Assembly (NCBI RefSeq): GCF_905171765.1
Contig: NC_053390.1
Coordinates: 589,026,471-589,090,470, forward strand
DNA: 64,000 nucleotides
Direction of reading: 5' to 3'
Source of the DNA: Bufo bufo
Taxonomy: Eukaryota; Chordata; Amphibia; Anura; Bufonidae
In this document: piece after piece, positions 51,731 through 61,795 of the stretch
Numbering within the stretch: position 1 is the first letter of the stretch
How the letters are laid out: each line of letters starts with the position of its first letter
Position numbers and translations under genes: made by a program
Notes under the pieces: model-generated
Told to the model about the DNA's origin: nothing
Database searches by the model: none
What the model saw: the letters and a program-made list of their open reading frames with translations, nothing else

Positions 51731-52800
51731 CTAGGGAGGGTCCTCATGCCTGGCAGAACTAAGAACAGTCTGCCCAAAAGCCGAAAACTCTGCCATCCTA
51801 GCATCTATCCTATAATGGGAGATGAAGGTTGACTCAGAGCTCCAGGAGGCCGCCTTACAGATCAACTCTAAGGGGAGGAGTCTTCTCTCCGCAACCGAGG
51901 TGGAGACCGCCCTAGTAGAATGGGCTCTCACAAACTCAGGAGGATCTAAGGTTTGGGAGACGAAAGCTTCCATAATGGCCTCCTTGATCCAGCGACTAAT
52001 GGTGGCTTTAGACGCTTTACGGCCTTTAGACTTACCGGCAAACAGGATAAGAAGATTCTCATCTATCCTGAACTCACTAGATCTATCCACATAGATCTGG
52101 AGGCATCTTGAAATATCCAGCGGGTCTCTAGCTGGAGTATCAGAGGAGGAGGCTGTAAACAAAACTGGTAAAGATATTACCTGATTGATGTTCTGGAAAG
52201 TAGGCACCTTAGGCCTGAAGTAGGGTAAAAACTTCAGGAGTACTCTATCCTGTAGAAAAATAATGTACGGGTGAATTGCAGAGAAAGCCTGCAATTCAGA
52301 AACCCTTTTGGCTGAAGCTATAGCCAGAAGAAAGACCATCTTTAAAGTCAAAAATTTGAAATTTACCTCCTCCAAGGGCTCGAAGGGGGGAGATGCTAGC
52401 CCCCTGAGCACTACTGAAAGATCCCACTGGGGGATAGGTTTCAGTATAGTAGGCTTTAGTCTTTCAGCTCCCTTCAGGAAGCGTTTAATGAGTGGGTCCC
52501 GAGAATGTGGCCTGTTGAGACAGGCCAAGATGGCATAAACCTGTACCTTCAAGGTTGCTGGAGATAGGCCTCTATCTAATCCATCCTGAAGAAATTGAAG
52601 TATCGCAGGAAGGGGCGGATCTGCGGACGCCACCTGTCTGGAATCACACCATGCCTCGAAGATTCTCATGATCCTGGAGTAGGCCTTCTTTGTAGACTCT
52701 CTTCGGGAATGCGACAAAGTTCTCAGGACCGACTCGGAAAGCCCTTCTATGTTGGGAAGGGACTGATCAACCTCCAGGCTGTCAGGTTGAACCTGTGCAG
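51731..52800 (-). CDS. DIRS tyrosine recombinase
   Basis: The last ~350 codons of a 985-codon open frame. Recognisable protein begins near LPNIEGLSESVLRTLSHS and RRESTKKAYSRIMRIFEAWC (the N-terminal SAM-like core-binding part), then LSPATLKVQVYAILACLNRP, FLLAIASAKRVSELQAFSA (with the first catalytic Arg in KRVSEL), FVRAHSTRAVSTSVA (the H..R pair) and ASWSSESTFISHYRID (with the nucleophile Tyr). All residues of the R-H-R-Y set appear present. The enzyme integrates the circular DNA without target duplication. The upstream part of the open frame (52800-54688) is antiphase to RT and is a shadow. No stop or shift is seen. Confidence 0.88.
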
Positions 52801-54712
52801 ATCTGGGCAGAGGTGAGTGTCCCACGACACCAGGGTCTGCTCCGGGGGGAGTCTCCAGTATTGTCCCCGACTCATCTGAATGAGCTGGGTAAACCAGGAT
52901 CTTCTGGGCCAAAACGGTATGATGGCTATTACCGAGGCCTGATCCTGACGGATTTTCATCAATACCCTCGGTATCATGGAAAAGGGAGGGAAGATGTAAG
53001 CCAGCCTGAACCTCCACGGTATTGACAGAGCATCTATCGCCAGGGGGTTGTCTTCCCTGTAGAGGGAACAGAACCTCATCACCTCGGCGTTGAACCTGGT
53101 TGCCATGAGATCCACTTCTGGCATACCCCATCTGTGAACTAGCTGCCTGAAGATCTCCGGATGCAGAGACCACTCCATGGTCGGTAATCCTCGACTTAAG
53201 CGGTCCGCTATCATATTGAGGGAGCCTCAAATATGAACGGCAGATAGATGGGAAAGGTTCGTCTCTGCCCACCGAAGAATTACCCCGATCTCTGACAGAA
53301 GGGGCAATGATCTTGTGCCTCCCTGTTTGTTTATATAGAGGACTGCAGTCATATTGTCTGACTGGACTTTCACTGCTTTGCCCCGGATCTGAGGCGCAAA
53401 GTGAAGGAGGGCTAGCCGGATAGCTCGCATCTCGCGAAGATTGGAGGAAAGATGCCGCTCCAGAGGAGACCAAGATCCCTGAATTGGGGATCCGTCCAGG
53501 TGAGCGCCCCAGCCTACAAGGGACGCGTCTGTAGTCAATATGACCCAAGCTGGTTGGGTCATAGACTTCCCTGGTGGTAGCTGAAACCACCATCTGAGGG
53601 AATTTCGGGTTTGACCGGACAGGGAGCACAGAGAATCTAGCCCCGCAGGGCTGCCGTTCCATAGGTGTAAGACCTCCGACTGAAGAGGACGGAGGTGCCA
53701 TAGCGCCCAAGGGACTGCATCCGCAGCCGCTGACATGAGCCCCAGCATCTTCATGAGAGTCCGGATAGAGACTCGACGAGGGACATAAAGGACCTTTGCC
53801 AGGTCCTGAATCTGCGCTCTCCTTTCTGGAGTCAACCGGAGGGACATCACCACAGAGTCGACCACGAATCCTAAGTAATGTATTGAAGTCGATGGGCTCA
53901 CATTCGACTTCTGCCAGTTGATAATCCAGCCTAGGCGGAAGAGAAAAGAGATTGCGACCTGAAGATGGTGGGTAAGGATCGGAACTGAAGAGGCTATGAA
54001 AAGCCAATCGTCCAGATAAGGAATAATAGTCAGTCCTTGGAGTCTTAAATCTGCCACCACCGAAACCACCACCTTGGTGAAGATAAGGGGGGCAGAAGAG
54101 ATTCCGAAGGGAAGCACGGCGAACTGAAAGTGCCTGCCAACCCCTGAAATCTGGACCGCGATCCTGAGGAGTTTCCGGGACGCGGGATGGATCGGAATGT
54201 GAAGGTACGCATCCTTGAGGTCCAGAGTAGCCATGACGTCCCCAGGATTGAGGATATGGCTGACTGACCTTATGGTTTCCATGCGAAACCTTGTTTTCCT
54301 TATAAATCGATTGAGGAATCTCAAATCGATGATCATCCGGAGATCTCCCGTCTTCTTGGGAACCAGGAACACTGGTGAATAAATCCCTAGGCCCCTCTCC
54401 CCTGCCGGTACCTCCTCTAGGGCTCCCTTGGAAATATAGTTCTGAATGTAAGATTCTAGGACCACCTGTTTGGCAGACCCGAAGTTTCGTGTGGCGATGA
54501 ATCTCTCTGGGGGGAGAGAGATAAGATCTACCCGGTACCCGGCGGAAACTATGTCCTGGACCCAGGGGTCTGCAATCAACCGGCTCCAAGAGTCTTTGAA
54601 ATGGGTAAGACGGCCCCCCACGGGAATCTGGGGGAGGGGTACGGGAAAATCTAGAGGAGACACTGCAGGGGCAGCAGGGCTTATCCAAGAGCCTCGAGGA
54701 GGCCCATAGTCA
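52747..54712 (-). pseudogene. DIRS RT, RNase H and methyltransferase-like protein, one stop
   Basis: Residues are counted from 54663. RT motifs: YSPVFLVPKKTGDLRMIIDL (95-113), ATLDLKDAYLHIPIHP (145-160; first Asp), LPFGISSAPLIFTKV, and PYLDDWLF with YLDD at 216-219. RNase H begins VILTTDASLVGWGAH and includes LREMRAIRLALLHFA and VKVQSDNMTAVLYIN. A TGA at 53227-53229 interrupts AVHI and GSLNMIADRLSRG; one C-to-T change in CGA explains it. Beyond it, PEVDLMATRFNAE, AYIFPPFSMIPRVLMKI and PFWPRRSWF match the Dam-like methyltransferase domain of DIRS proteins. The frame has no ATG at its start and stays open back over the gag stop (54710-54712), so expression may need a frameshift or reinitiation. 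Confidence 0.9.
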
Positions 54713-55924
54713 GGAGGGTTTTGCCTCCCTGGTGGGTTTGCGGGGGCGTCTCGGATATTTACGAGACGGCCCCCCCCAATCTCTGCGCCTAGACTGCTGC
54801 CCAGGACGACCTCCGCCCTTCTTTTCCTGCCTGGGGCGTCCCCGAAAGGGCTGCTGGGGGAGGCTCTTCCCCTTTTTATCGGAGAGCCCCTCCATTATCT
54901 TGTCCAATTCGGACCCGAATAACCTATCTGGTTCGAAGGGGAGCCCACAGAGGTTAAACTTGGATGCGTTATCCGCGATCCACGGTTTCAGCCAAAGTGG
55001 TCTGCGGGCAGCCGAAACTAGGGCCATAGTTTTGGCGGCCAGCTTCAGCTGCATCTGGGAGGAATCGACTAAAAAGTCCATAGCCAGATTGGCTGACTTG
55101 AAGGCTGCCAGGATGTCGTCTCTTGATACGCTCTGATCCACATCCGTCTGGATTTGATTAAGCCTAGAGCGTAGATAGGTGGCTACCTCAGTGGCCGCAA
55201 TAGAAGTAGATGCGGAGGCAGCGGCCGCCGCGTAACCCCTCCTAAGGGTGCACTCTGCCCTCCGGTCTAGAGGGTCCTGCAGGCTAGACCCATCGTCTGC
55301 AGGGACTAGAGTGCGCCGGGACAACTTGGCTATAGCCATGTCCACCTTGGGAACGGAACCCCACGATTCCACCAAAGGTTTAGTCATCGGGTACATGAGT
55401 CTGAATTTTCTGGTAAGCACTGGACCCTTCTCAGGCTTCTTCCACTCTGTGCGCATCACAGAGAGGAGGGTCTCATCCGCTCTAAAGACACGCTGTGTCC
55501 GACCGGCGGGATCGGAGGACTCCCCCATGTCAACATCCTGGTCCCCCGACCTGATGGACTTGAGTAACTTCTGCGTGTTTTCTGGAGGGAAAAAGCAAGA
55601 AGTAGATTCTTCTTCCTCAGAAGAAGAAGACCCCACTGAACAGGGGGTAGGTCTTTCGACCGGTGCGACCACCTCCATGGGAGTCTGAGAGGGACCTGGT
55701 AGCCTCTCATTAAGCAGCTGAACTACTCCCTTGATGGAATCATCCACGTATGTCTTGGTCCATTGGAACATCTCCTGCATCGTGGGTTCCGTGGATGCTG
55801 TGCGACAACTCTCACATCTGGAGTAAGGACAGCTGTCATCAAGGGGTGTGTTACATTCGTAACATGCCAAATGCTTCCTCTTGGCCCCAGCCTTCCGCTG
55901 ATCCTGCTCCTTAGGGGAAGCCAT
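54710..55924 (-). CDS. gag: DIRS gag-like protein, intact
   Basis: 404 residues from the ATG at 55922-55924 (MASPKEQDQRKAGAK). Near the N-terminus CYECNTPLDD and CPYSRCESC form a likely zinc-binding cluster (about residues 22-46). An acidic serine stretch (SSSSEEEES) follows, then the conserved DIRS block KPWIADNASKFNLCGLPFEP and LFGSELDKIMEGLSDKKGKS. The C-terminus is basic and glycine/arginine-rich (RGRPRQEKKGGGRPGQQSRR), suited to RNA binding. No stop or shift. It is assumed to package element RNA. Confidence 0.88.
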   Translation of the reverse strand: MASPKEQDQRKAGAKRKHLACYECNTPLDDSCPYSRCESCRTASTEPTMQEMFQWTKTYVDDSIKGVVQLLNERLPGPSQTPMEVVAPVERPTPCSVGSSSSEEEESTSCFFPPENTQKLLKSIRSGDQDVDMGESSDPAGRTQRVFRADETLLSVMRTEWKKPEKGPVLTRKFRLMYPMTKPLVESWGSVPKVDMAIAKLSRRTLVPADDGSSLQDPLDRRAECTLRRGYAAAAASASTSIAATEVATYLRSRLNQIQTDVDQSVSRDDILAAFKSANLAMDFLVDSSQMQLKLAAKTMALVSAARRPLWLKPWIADNASKFNLCGLPFEPDRLFGSELDKIMEGLSDKKGKSLPQQPFRGRPRQEKKGGGRPGQQSRRRDWGGPSRKYPRRPRKPTREAKPS

Positions 55925-56649
55925 AGTCTGTAATGGAAGAATCAAAACAGGTCATAACACCTACAATATCAGGAGGTGGAGAAAACCAGACCTTAAGGGG
56001 GCCCACCAGCACTAGAAGAAATAGAGCTAAAAGAAGAGGAAGTACAAAACCCAAGCAAAGCAATACTGCAAGAATATCACAAAGCACAGGAGAGCTCTGG
56101 AGCTAACTTGTGAAAGCAACGCAACCAGAGCACTGACTGATGGGCTCTGGGCGCTTAAAAGGAGGAAGCCACGCCCACTGGGCGGGTCCTGAAACGAGAT
56201 CAGCCCCAAGGAAAATCAGAGCCTATACTGGCTCTACCTATTATGAAAAATGTCTCCCCAGATTAATCCTAGTCCAGGATGTCCTTCTAGGGAGCTCGTT
56301 TAAAAGAAAAAGGTGAGTTTTATACCTCACCGCATCGCTTCGGAAAACCGGAAGTGACGTAGCGCACCTAGGGCGCGTCACTTCCGGAAAATGGCGGCGC
56401 CCATAGCGCCGCACGCATGCGGTAACGGATGCACGGAGCACCATCTACAGATGATGAGAGAAGAGGGGAGGGGACACCCCCCTCCCCGACGGTACCCCAG
56501 ACCGAAATCGCCATGATTAGGCCTAAAATAAAAGGCACTGAGATCCATAGAAAGCGAGCTAAGCTTAAGGAGGGGAAAGAGCCCCTAAGCAATCTTCAGC
56601 TCCCAGAGGGGGAGCGACACGCCAGTCCACCTGTCCAGAGGACAGAAAA
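55925..56649 (-). promoter_or_regulatory. DIRS 5' untranslated region
   Basis: Lies between the inverted terminal repeat and the gag ATG. GC-rich blocks (56330-56430, with GAAGTGACG and its inverted partner CGTCACTTCCGG around 56350-56386) form a local hairpin. No typical TATA box is visible. In DIRS elements the promoter is expected in or near the terminal repeat; that is inference. Confidence 0.45.
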
Positions 56650-56794
56650 AAACACGGTGGGCTGGGGGGTGATCTCCTCCCTTTCAGGGAGCTGAAGATC
56701 GTTTATTGGTTCTTGGGCTCATTAAAATTCCGCCGGTCCTACCAGTCCACAGGGGCAGTTAACCCCATCTGTGCTGCTGTTGAGGACGTAAGGG
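56650..56794. repeat. DIRS right inverted terminal repeat
   Basis: Inverse of 51452-51595. It ends GCTGTTGAGGACGTAAGGG, which differs from the left end after CTGTT, as expected because the two outer tips are distinct and both are stored in the internal complementary region. Confidence 0.9.
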
Positions 56795-57654
56795 AACTTT
56801 AATTACAATAGAAGATGTATTTGGCAAGAATAAGTTAGATAACTGATGCATAAGGAATATTGGGTTCACAAGTGGAGTAACAAATGCAAGTGGAGTACCA
56901 AATGCATAACGATAGTACATAACTTTTGTGAGTTTTGCATGGCTCCTTTGTTTTGCAGAAACACCATTGGTTGTCAGAGTCATATAACTCTTTGGGGATA
57001 TAAATTCATTTGATACGTTTCTTACTATTCTCATGAGCTAATATAGCACAATTTATGTAAGCAGTCCTGACATGTATTCTTGGAGAATAAGTTGTAAATA
57101 ATGACTGCCAATTCTGCTTTTAGAGATACTATATTCGGGTTTGGTTAGTGAAGGATTATTTCTTTGTGGTTGAAAGTACGTCATTGTAGTCTCTAGTGAC
57201 ACAGTGATAGGTTTTCTCAGCGATGGGAAACTGTAAACATTAAACTGTCTGTAATGTATTACAGCACACTATATTAAGACAAGAAACACAAACAACGAAC
57301 GATGCTCTGACATTACAAAAATTCCTACTCTATACACACGGGAATATAAATTAGCCTTTCTAGGAGAGAAAAGAAAATGACACTAAATGTACAATATAAT
57401 GCTAACATGTAGCTCATTAAAATGATGATATGCAATCAAAATAAATGCCTTTATAATATTGCATTTCTATGGTCACAAATACTAAACATTTTGTAAAGAA
57501 AAAGATCTTACCACAACATTTATGACCATCCACCATGGCAAGGTGACGTCTTTTAAATGGGACCCTACTCTATAATGTCTTCTCTCCTTATGCCAACAGG
57601 CCTCAAATGAATTCAGACAAAGTAGGATCTACCTACTGTATATACCGCTCTAAA
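56795..57654. other. Unassigned AT-rich sequence
   Basis: No open frame, TIR or tandem repeat recognised over about 860 bp. This is one of the few places where plain single-copy-looking DNA may remain. Confidence 0.4.
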
Positions 57655-58142
57655 GGTACTTTCACACCAGCGTTATTCTTTTCCGGTATTGAAATCCGGT
57701 AAAGGGTCTCAATACCAGAAAAAAACGCATCTGTTTTGTCCTAATGCATTCTGAATGGAAAGCAATCTGTTCAGTATGCATCAGGATGTCTTCGTTCCGT
57801 CCCTTGTATGATATTTGACCAGACAAAATACTGCAGCATGCTGCTGTATTATTTCCGGACAAAATCCCCGAACAATACCGCACTTGCCGTATCCAGCATT
57901 AGTTTCCATAGAGATGTATTAATGCCGGATCCAGTACCAAGTGTTCCGGAAATTGGCGCATCACCAGATCCGGTTTTCCGGTCTGCGCATGCGCCGGGAC
58001 ATAGGAGTAGCTATTTTTTCTTTTGATCTTTAAATACCGGATCCGTTATTCTGGATGATACCGGAAGAGACGGATCCGGAAAAAAAGGCTTTCTGTTTGT
58101 ATACAGATTGCCGGATCAACAAACGCTAGTGTGAAAGTACCC
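57655..58142. mobile_element. MITE with GGTACTTTCACAC ends
   Basis: Left GGTACTTTCACACCAGCGTT and right, in reverse, GGTACTTTCACACTAGCGTT are inverted. The interior is rich in CCGGATCC-type motifs, partly self-complementary. The same end opens the composite repeat at 33240. A target duplication is not evident. hAT affinity is likely from the end sequence but unproven. Confidence 0.75.
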
Positions 58143-58532
58143 TAATTAAAAACAACCCTTGGAAAGATGGGTGGCCAGGGTGCAGGATCAAAATGGAGGC
58201 ATACACACCTCCTGCAACTTCTTTAGGTTTTGCCTGTGTTCCAATGGTCGCCAACTGCAGGAAGCCAAGAGACAAAGTTGTGCAGAAATGAGATGTGTAC
58301 ATTTTCAACTGAAAATATTGCAAAATTATTTCCAGTAAGAAGTCAAGTCCAAGTAGAGGAAATGAACATCGACAATGCATGTATTACCATGATGAAAACG
58401 GTTAATTTATTAAAACAGCACAGACAGCATAAAATTTAGAACATTTTTACCATGCAACTGTGCAAAGAAGTATAAATGTGAAAAATCAAAAACACCTGCA
58501 GGGAAGGCATTATTTTATGACTCAACTAGACA
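58143..58532. other. Unassigned sequence
   Basis: No feature recognised. Confidence 0.4.
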
Positions 58533-59417
58533 TTAAAGGGACACTGACAGGCGAAATCAGCATATATAGTTAGATATATCACATTACAGGTCTTATAGAG
58601 TCTTTTAAAAGCATATAACTATCCCCCCTGTCCACCTTATAAAGAGCGAAATATAAAGTTTTATAACCTGCTTCTCCGTTCAGCAATCTGCCCAAGGGGC
58701 GGCGTTTCATGTGAAAATGCGCCCAGCCAGCCTTCCCAACTGCCGTTCTTAAGCCCCGCCCAGCTCATCATTATTCACTTCGCTGGGCGGGGCTAGAACT
58801 CTCCCCAGTCCCGATCCTGCGCCTGCGCAATTCAATCCTCCCGGCATCGTTCATGCCCAATCTTCTGCGCCTGCGCCCCGCCGTGCCGTCGGACGCACTA
58901 TAATTAACCCCTTATATGATGTGAGTGAGCAGCGCTCTGAAGCGCTGCTCTGAACAGTGCATGGCTGAAGCAGCTGCAGCCTCAGCCATGCACTGTTCAG
59001 AGCAGCGCTTCAGAGCGCTGCTCACTCACATCATATAAGGGGTTAATTATAGTGCGTCCGACGACACGGCGGGGCGCAGGCGCAGAAGATTGGGCATGAA
59101 AGATGCCCGGAGGATTGAATTGCGCAGGCGCAGGATCGGGACTGGGGAGAGTTCTAGCCCCGCCCAGCGAAGTGAATAATGATGAGCTGGGCGGGGCTTA
59201 AGAACGGCAGTTGGGAAGGCTGGCTGGGCGCATTTTCACATGAAACGCCGCCCCTTGGGCAGATTGCTGACCGCAGATGCAGGTTATAAAACTTTATATT
59301 TCGCTCTTTATAAGGTGGACAGGGGGGATAGTTATATGCTTTTAAAAGACTCTATAAGACCTGTAATGTGATATATCTAACTATATATGCTGATTTGGCC
59401 TGTCAGTGTCCCTTTAA
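58533..59417. mobile_element. 885-bp TTAA-flanked foldback element (giant palindrome)
   Basis: TTAA at 58533-58536 and 59414-59417. The whole interval is one inverted repeat with ~435-bp arms and a very short centre near 58975 (GAAGCAGCTGCAGCC). Ends are AAGGGACACTGACAGGC and its inverse. Arms differ at only a few places (for example around 58672-58685 against 59263-59278). GC-rich blocks such as GCCCCGCCCAGC and GCGCAGGCGCAG are in both arms. No coding capacity. TTAA target suggests piggyBac- or Kolobok-type mobilisation. Confidence 0.95.
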
Positions 59418-59629
59418 GCTTGTTACAATAACGGGTGCTAGAACAGTAGTGCATAAACATTAGTAGGAACAGTCTATATTAAATGGCATTGGAACTTGAC
59501 CACACTGACTGGTAGTTGAGACTCGTGCCTGTGGCTGGTGGCCGAGACTGGCAGCTGTGGCTGAGACTACTGGCAATGACTGGTGGCTGTGGCTGGTGGC
59601 CAAGACTGTTGGCAGTTTTTTGTGATGTA
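59418..59629. repeat. Simple GGCTGTGGCTGGTGGC-like repeat
   Basis: From 59525 to 59610 a degenerate repeat of GGCTGGTGGC and GAGACT units. The rest is unassigned. Confidence 0.5.
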
Positions 59630-60440
59630 AGGTGATTTTTTGGGCACATTTTTTATTTTATTTTTTTACGGCGTTCACCAGACGGGTTGGATCACATACT
59701 ATTTTTATAGAGCAGGTTCTTACGGACACAGCGATGCCTAATATTTGCATTTTTTTAATTTTAGTTTACACAATAAAAGCATTTCTGGAAAAAAAAATCT
59801 TGTTTTTGTGTTTCCATTTTCTGAAAGCCATATTTTTTTCTTTTTTGGGGCGATTGTCTTAGGTAGGGTCTCATTTTTTGCAGGATGAGATGACGGTTGA
59901 ATTGGTACCATTATTGGGCACTTATGACTTTTTGATTGCTTTTTTTTTAATGGTGTTCACTAGATGGGTTGAATCACATGCTATTTTTATAGAGCAGGTC
60001 GTTATGGACATGACGATACCTAATATGTACATTTTTTTTACTTTATTTTATTCAATAAAAGCATGTTTGAAAAATAAATCATTTTTGTGTCTCCATTTTC
60101 GGAAACACATTTTTTATTTTTTGGATGATTGGCTTATATAGGGGCTAATTTTTTGTGTTATGAGGTCACGGTTTAATTGGTGCTAATTTTGGATACATAT
60201 GACTTTTTTTGATCACTTACACCATTTTTTCAGAAGTGTGGTGGGCAAAATTGCAATTTCATCATAGTTTTTCTTTTTTTTTAATGGTGTTCATCATGCG
60301 GTAAAAGTAACATGATCCTTTTATAGATCAGGTCCTTACAGACGCGGCGGTGCCAAATATGTTTAGTGATTTTAATTTTTTTAATTTTTAACAAATTATG
60401 TGTGGATATAGGAAGTTTTTTTTTTATATATATATATTTT
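59630..60440. repeat. Degenerate ~285-bp tandem repeats (piggyBac-type)
   Basis: Three units with the landmarks GGTGTTCACTAGATGGGTTG, ACATGCTATTTTTATAGAGC, GGTCGTTATGGACATGACGA and TACACAATAAAAGCATTT, related to 36641-37720 and to 30190-30300. No transposase nearby, so this is a non-autonomous fragment. Confidence 0.75.
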
Positions 60441-60551
60441 TTATATTTTTTGGACCCAGACCCACTTGGTTCTTGAAGATCCAGTGGGTCTGATGGCTTA
60501 CAATACACTGCAGTACACTATATAGTGTATTGCAATGTATTGAACTCACAC

Positions 60552-61036
60552 TAAGGGCTCATGCACACGAATGTTTTTTGCGTTCAGTATACTGGCCGTT
60601 TTTTTAGATCAGTATGCGTTACTTATACTGAACCATTCATTTCAATGGGTCAGCAAAAAAAACTGAAGTGTCTCCGTGGGCATTCTGTTTCCGTATTTCC
60701 ATTTTTCCGTTCCGTTCAAAGATAGAACATGTCCTATTATTGCTCGCAAATCACGTTCCGTGGCTCCATTCAAGTCAATGGGTCCGCAAAAAAAAGTAAC
60801 ACATACGGAATGTACTCCGTATGTCTTCCATATCTGTTCCGTTTTTGCGGAACCATCAATTGAAAATTTTATGCCCAGCCCAATTTTTTCTATGCAATTA
60901 CTGTATACTGTATATGCCATACGGAAAAACGTAACGGAACCGGAAACACTATTGAAACAAAAAATGGAAAAACTGATCCGTTAAAAACAGCCCGCAAAAC
61001 ACTGAAAAAGTAATACGGTCATGTGCATGAGCCCTA
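60552..61036. mobile_element. MITE, first of three abutting copies
   Basis: Ends TAAGGGCTCATGCACACGA and its inverse CATGTGCATGAGCCCTTA-like right end (reads GAGCCCTA then A). The interior shares long stretches with the next element: CCGTTTCCGTATTTCC, AAAGATAGAACATGTCCTAT, GCCCAGCCCAATTTTTT. It abuts the next MITE at CCCTAAGGG. Confidence 0.75.
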
Positions 61037-61508
61037 AGGGCTTGTTCACACGAACTTTTTTGCGTTCTGTATACGCGCCGTATACAGAACCATTCATTTC
61101 AATAGTTCCGCAAAAAAACATAATGTACTCCATATGAATTCCGTTTCCGTATTTCCGTTTTTCCGTTCCGTTGAAAGATAGAACATGTCCTATTATTGCC
61201 CGCAAATCATGTTCTGTGGCTCCATTCAAGTCAATGGGTCCGCAAAAAAAACAGAACACATACGGAAATGCATCCGTATGTCTTCCGTATCTGTTCCGTT
61301 TTTGCGGAACAACCTATGGAAAATTTTATGCCCAGCCCAATTTTTTTCTATGTAATTACTGTATACTGTATATGCCATACGGAAAAACTAAACTGAAAAA
61401 CGGAACAGAAACGAAAACACAACGGAAACAAAAAATGGAACAATGGATCCATGAAAAACAGACCGCACAACACTGAAAACGCCATATGGTTGTGTGAAAG
61501 AGGCCTAA
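61037..61508. mobile_element. MITE, second of three abutting copies
   Basis: Ends AGGGCTTGTTCACACGAAC and, in reverse, AGGCCTCTTTCACACAACC. Most of the interior is homologous to the first copy in the same orientation, but its ends have diverged. It meets the third MITE at CCTAAGGG. Confidence 0.75.
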
Positions 61509-61795
61509 GGGTCCATTCACACATCCGGGGTGTATTGCGGATCCGCAATTTGCTGATCCGCAATGCACCCCCTCAATTGTGGACAAGAATAGGACATGTT
61601 CTATTTTTTTGCGGAGCCGCGGCCCGGAAGTTAAGGGCCGAAGTTCGGTGCTACTCTCCGGAAATGCGGATGCGGAGAGCACCTGGTGTGCTCTCCGCAT
61701 CTCTTCCGGCCCCATAGAGAATGAATGGGTCTGCACCTGTTCCCGATATTGCGGAACGGATGCGGACCCATTTGCGGATGTGTGAATGGACCCTA
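61508..61795. mobile_element. MITE, third of three abutting copies
   Basis: Ends AGGGTCCATTCACACATCCG and its inverse CGGATGTGTGAATGGACCCT. The interior has inverted pairs around GGATCCGCAA and GGAAATGCGGATGCGGAGAG. It is of a different family from the first two, though its end design is alike. A CAGGCTT/AAGCCTG repeat follows. Confidence 0.8.

Larger units (their letters stand above)
51419..56794 (-). mobile_element. DIRS-type retrotransposon, near-complete
   Basis: Genes lie on the minus strand: gag, RT/RNase H/methyltransferase-like, and tyrosine recombinase. Ends are inverted repeats of about 145 bp (51450-51595 and 56650-56794: CCTAACAGCAGCACAGATGG near the left end, with its inverse CCATCTGTGCTGCTGTTGAG at the right). 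An internal complementary region at 51630-51710 combines the complements of both outer ends, which is the hallmark of DIRS elements and serves as template for making a circular DNA. There is no integrase and no target duplication, as expected. The only clear coding lesion is one TGA. Confidence 0.95.

Noticed and set aside
52800..54688. First two thirds of the 985-codon DIRS frame as a real protein
   Set aside because: It lies antiphase to the clearly conserved RT and RNase H frame and has no recognisable motif; kept only as a finding about overlap.
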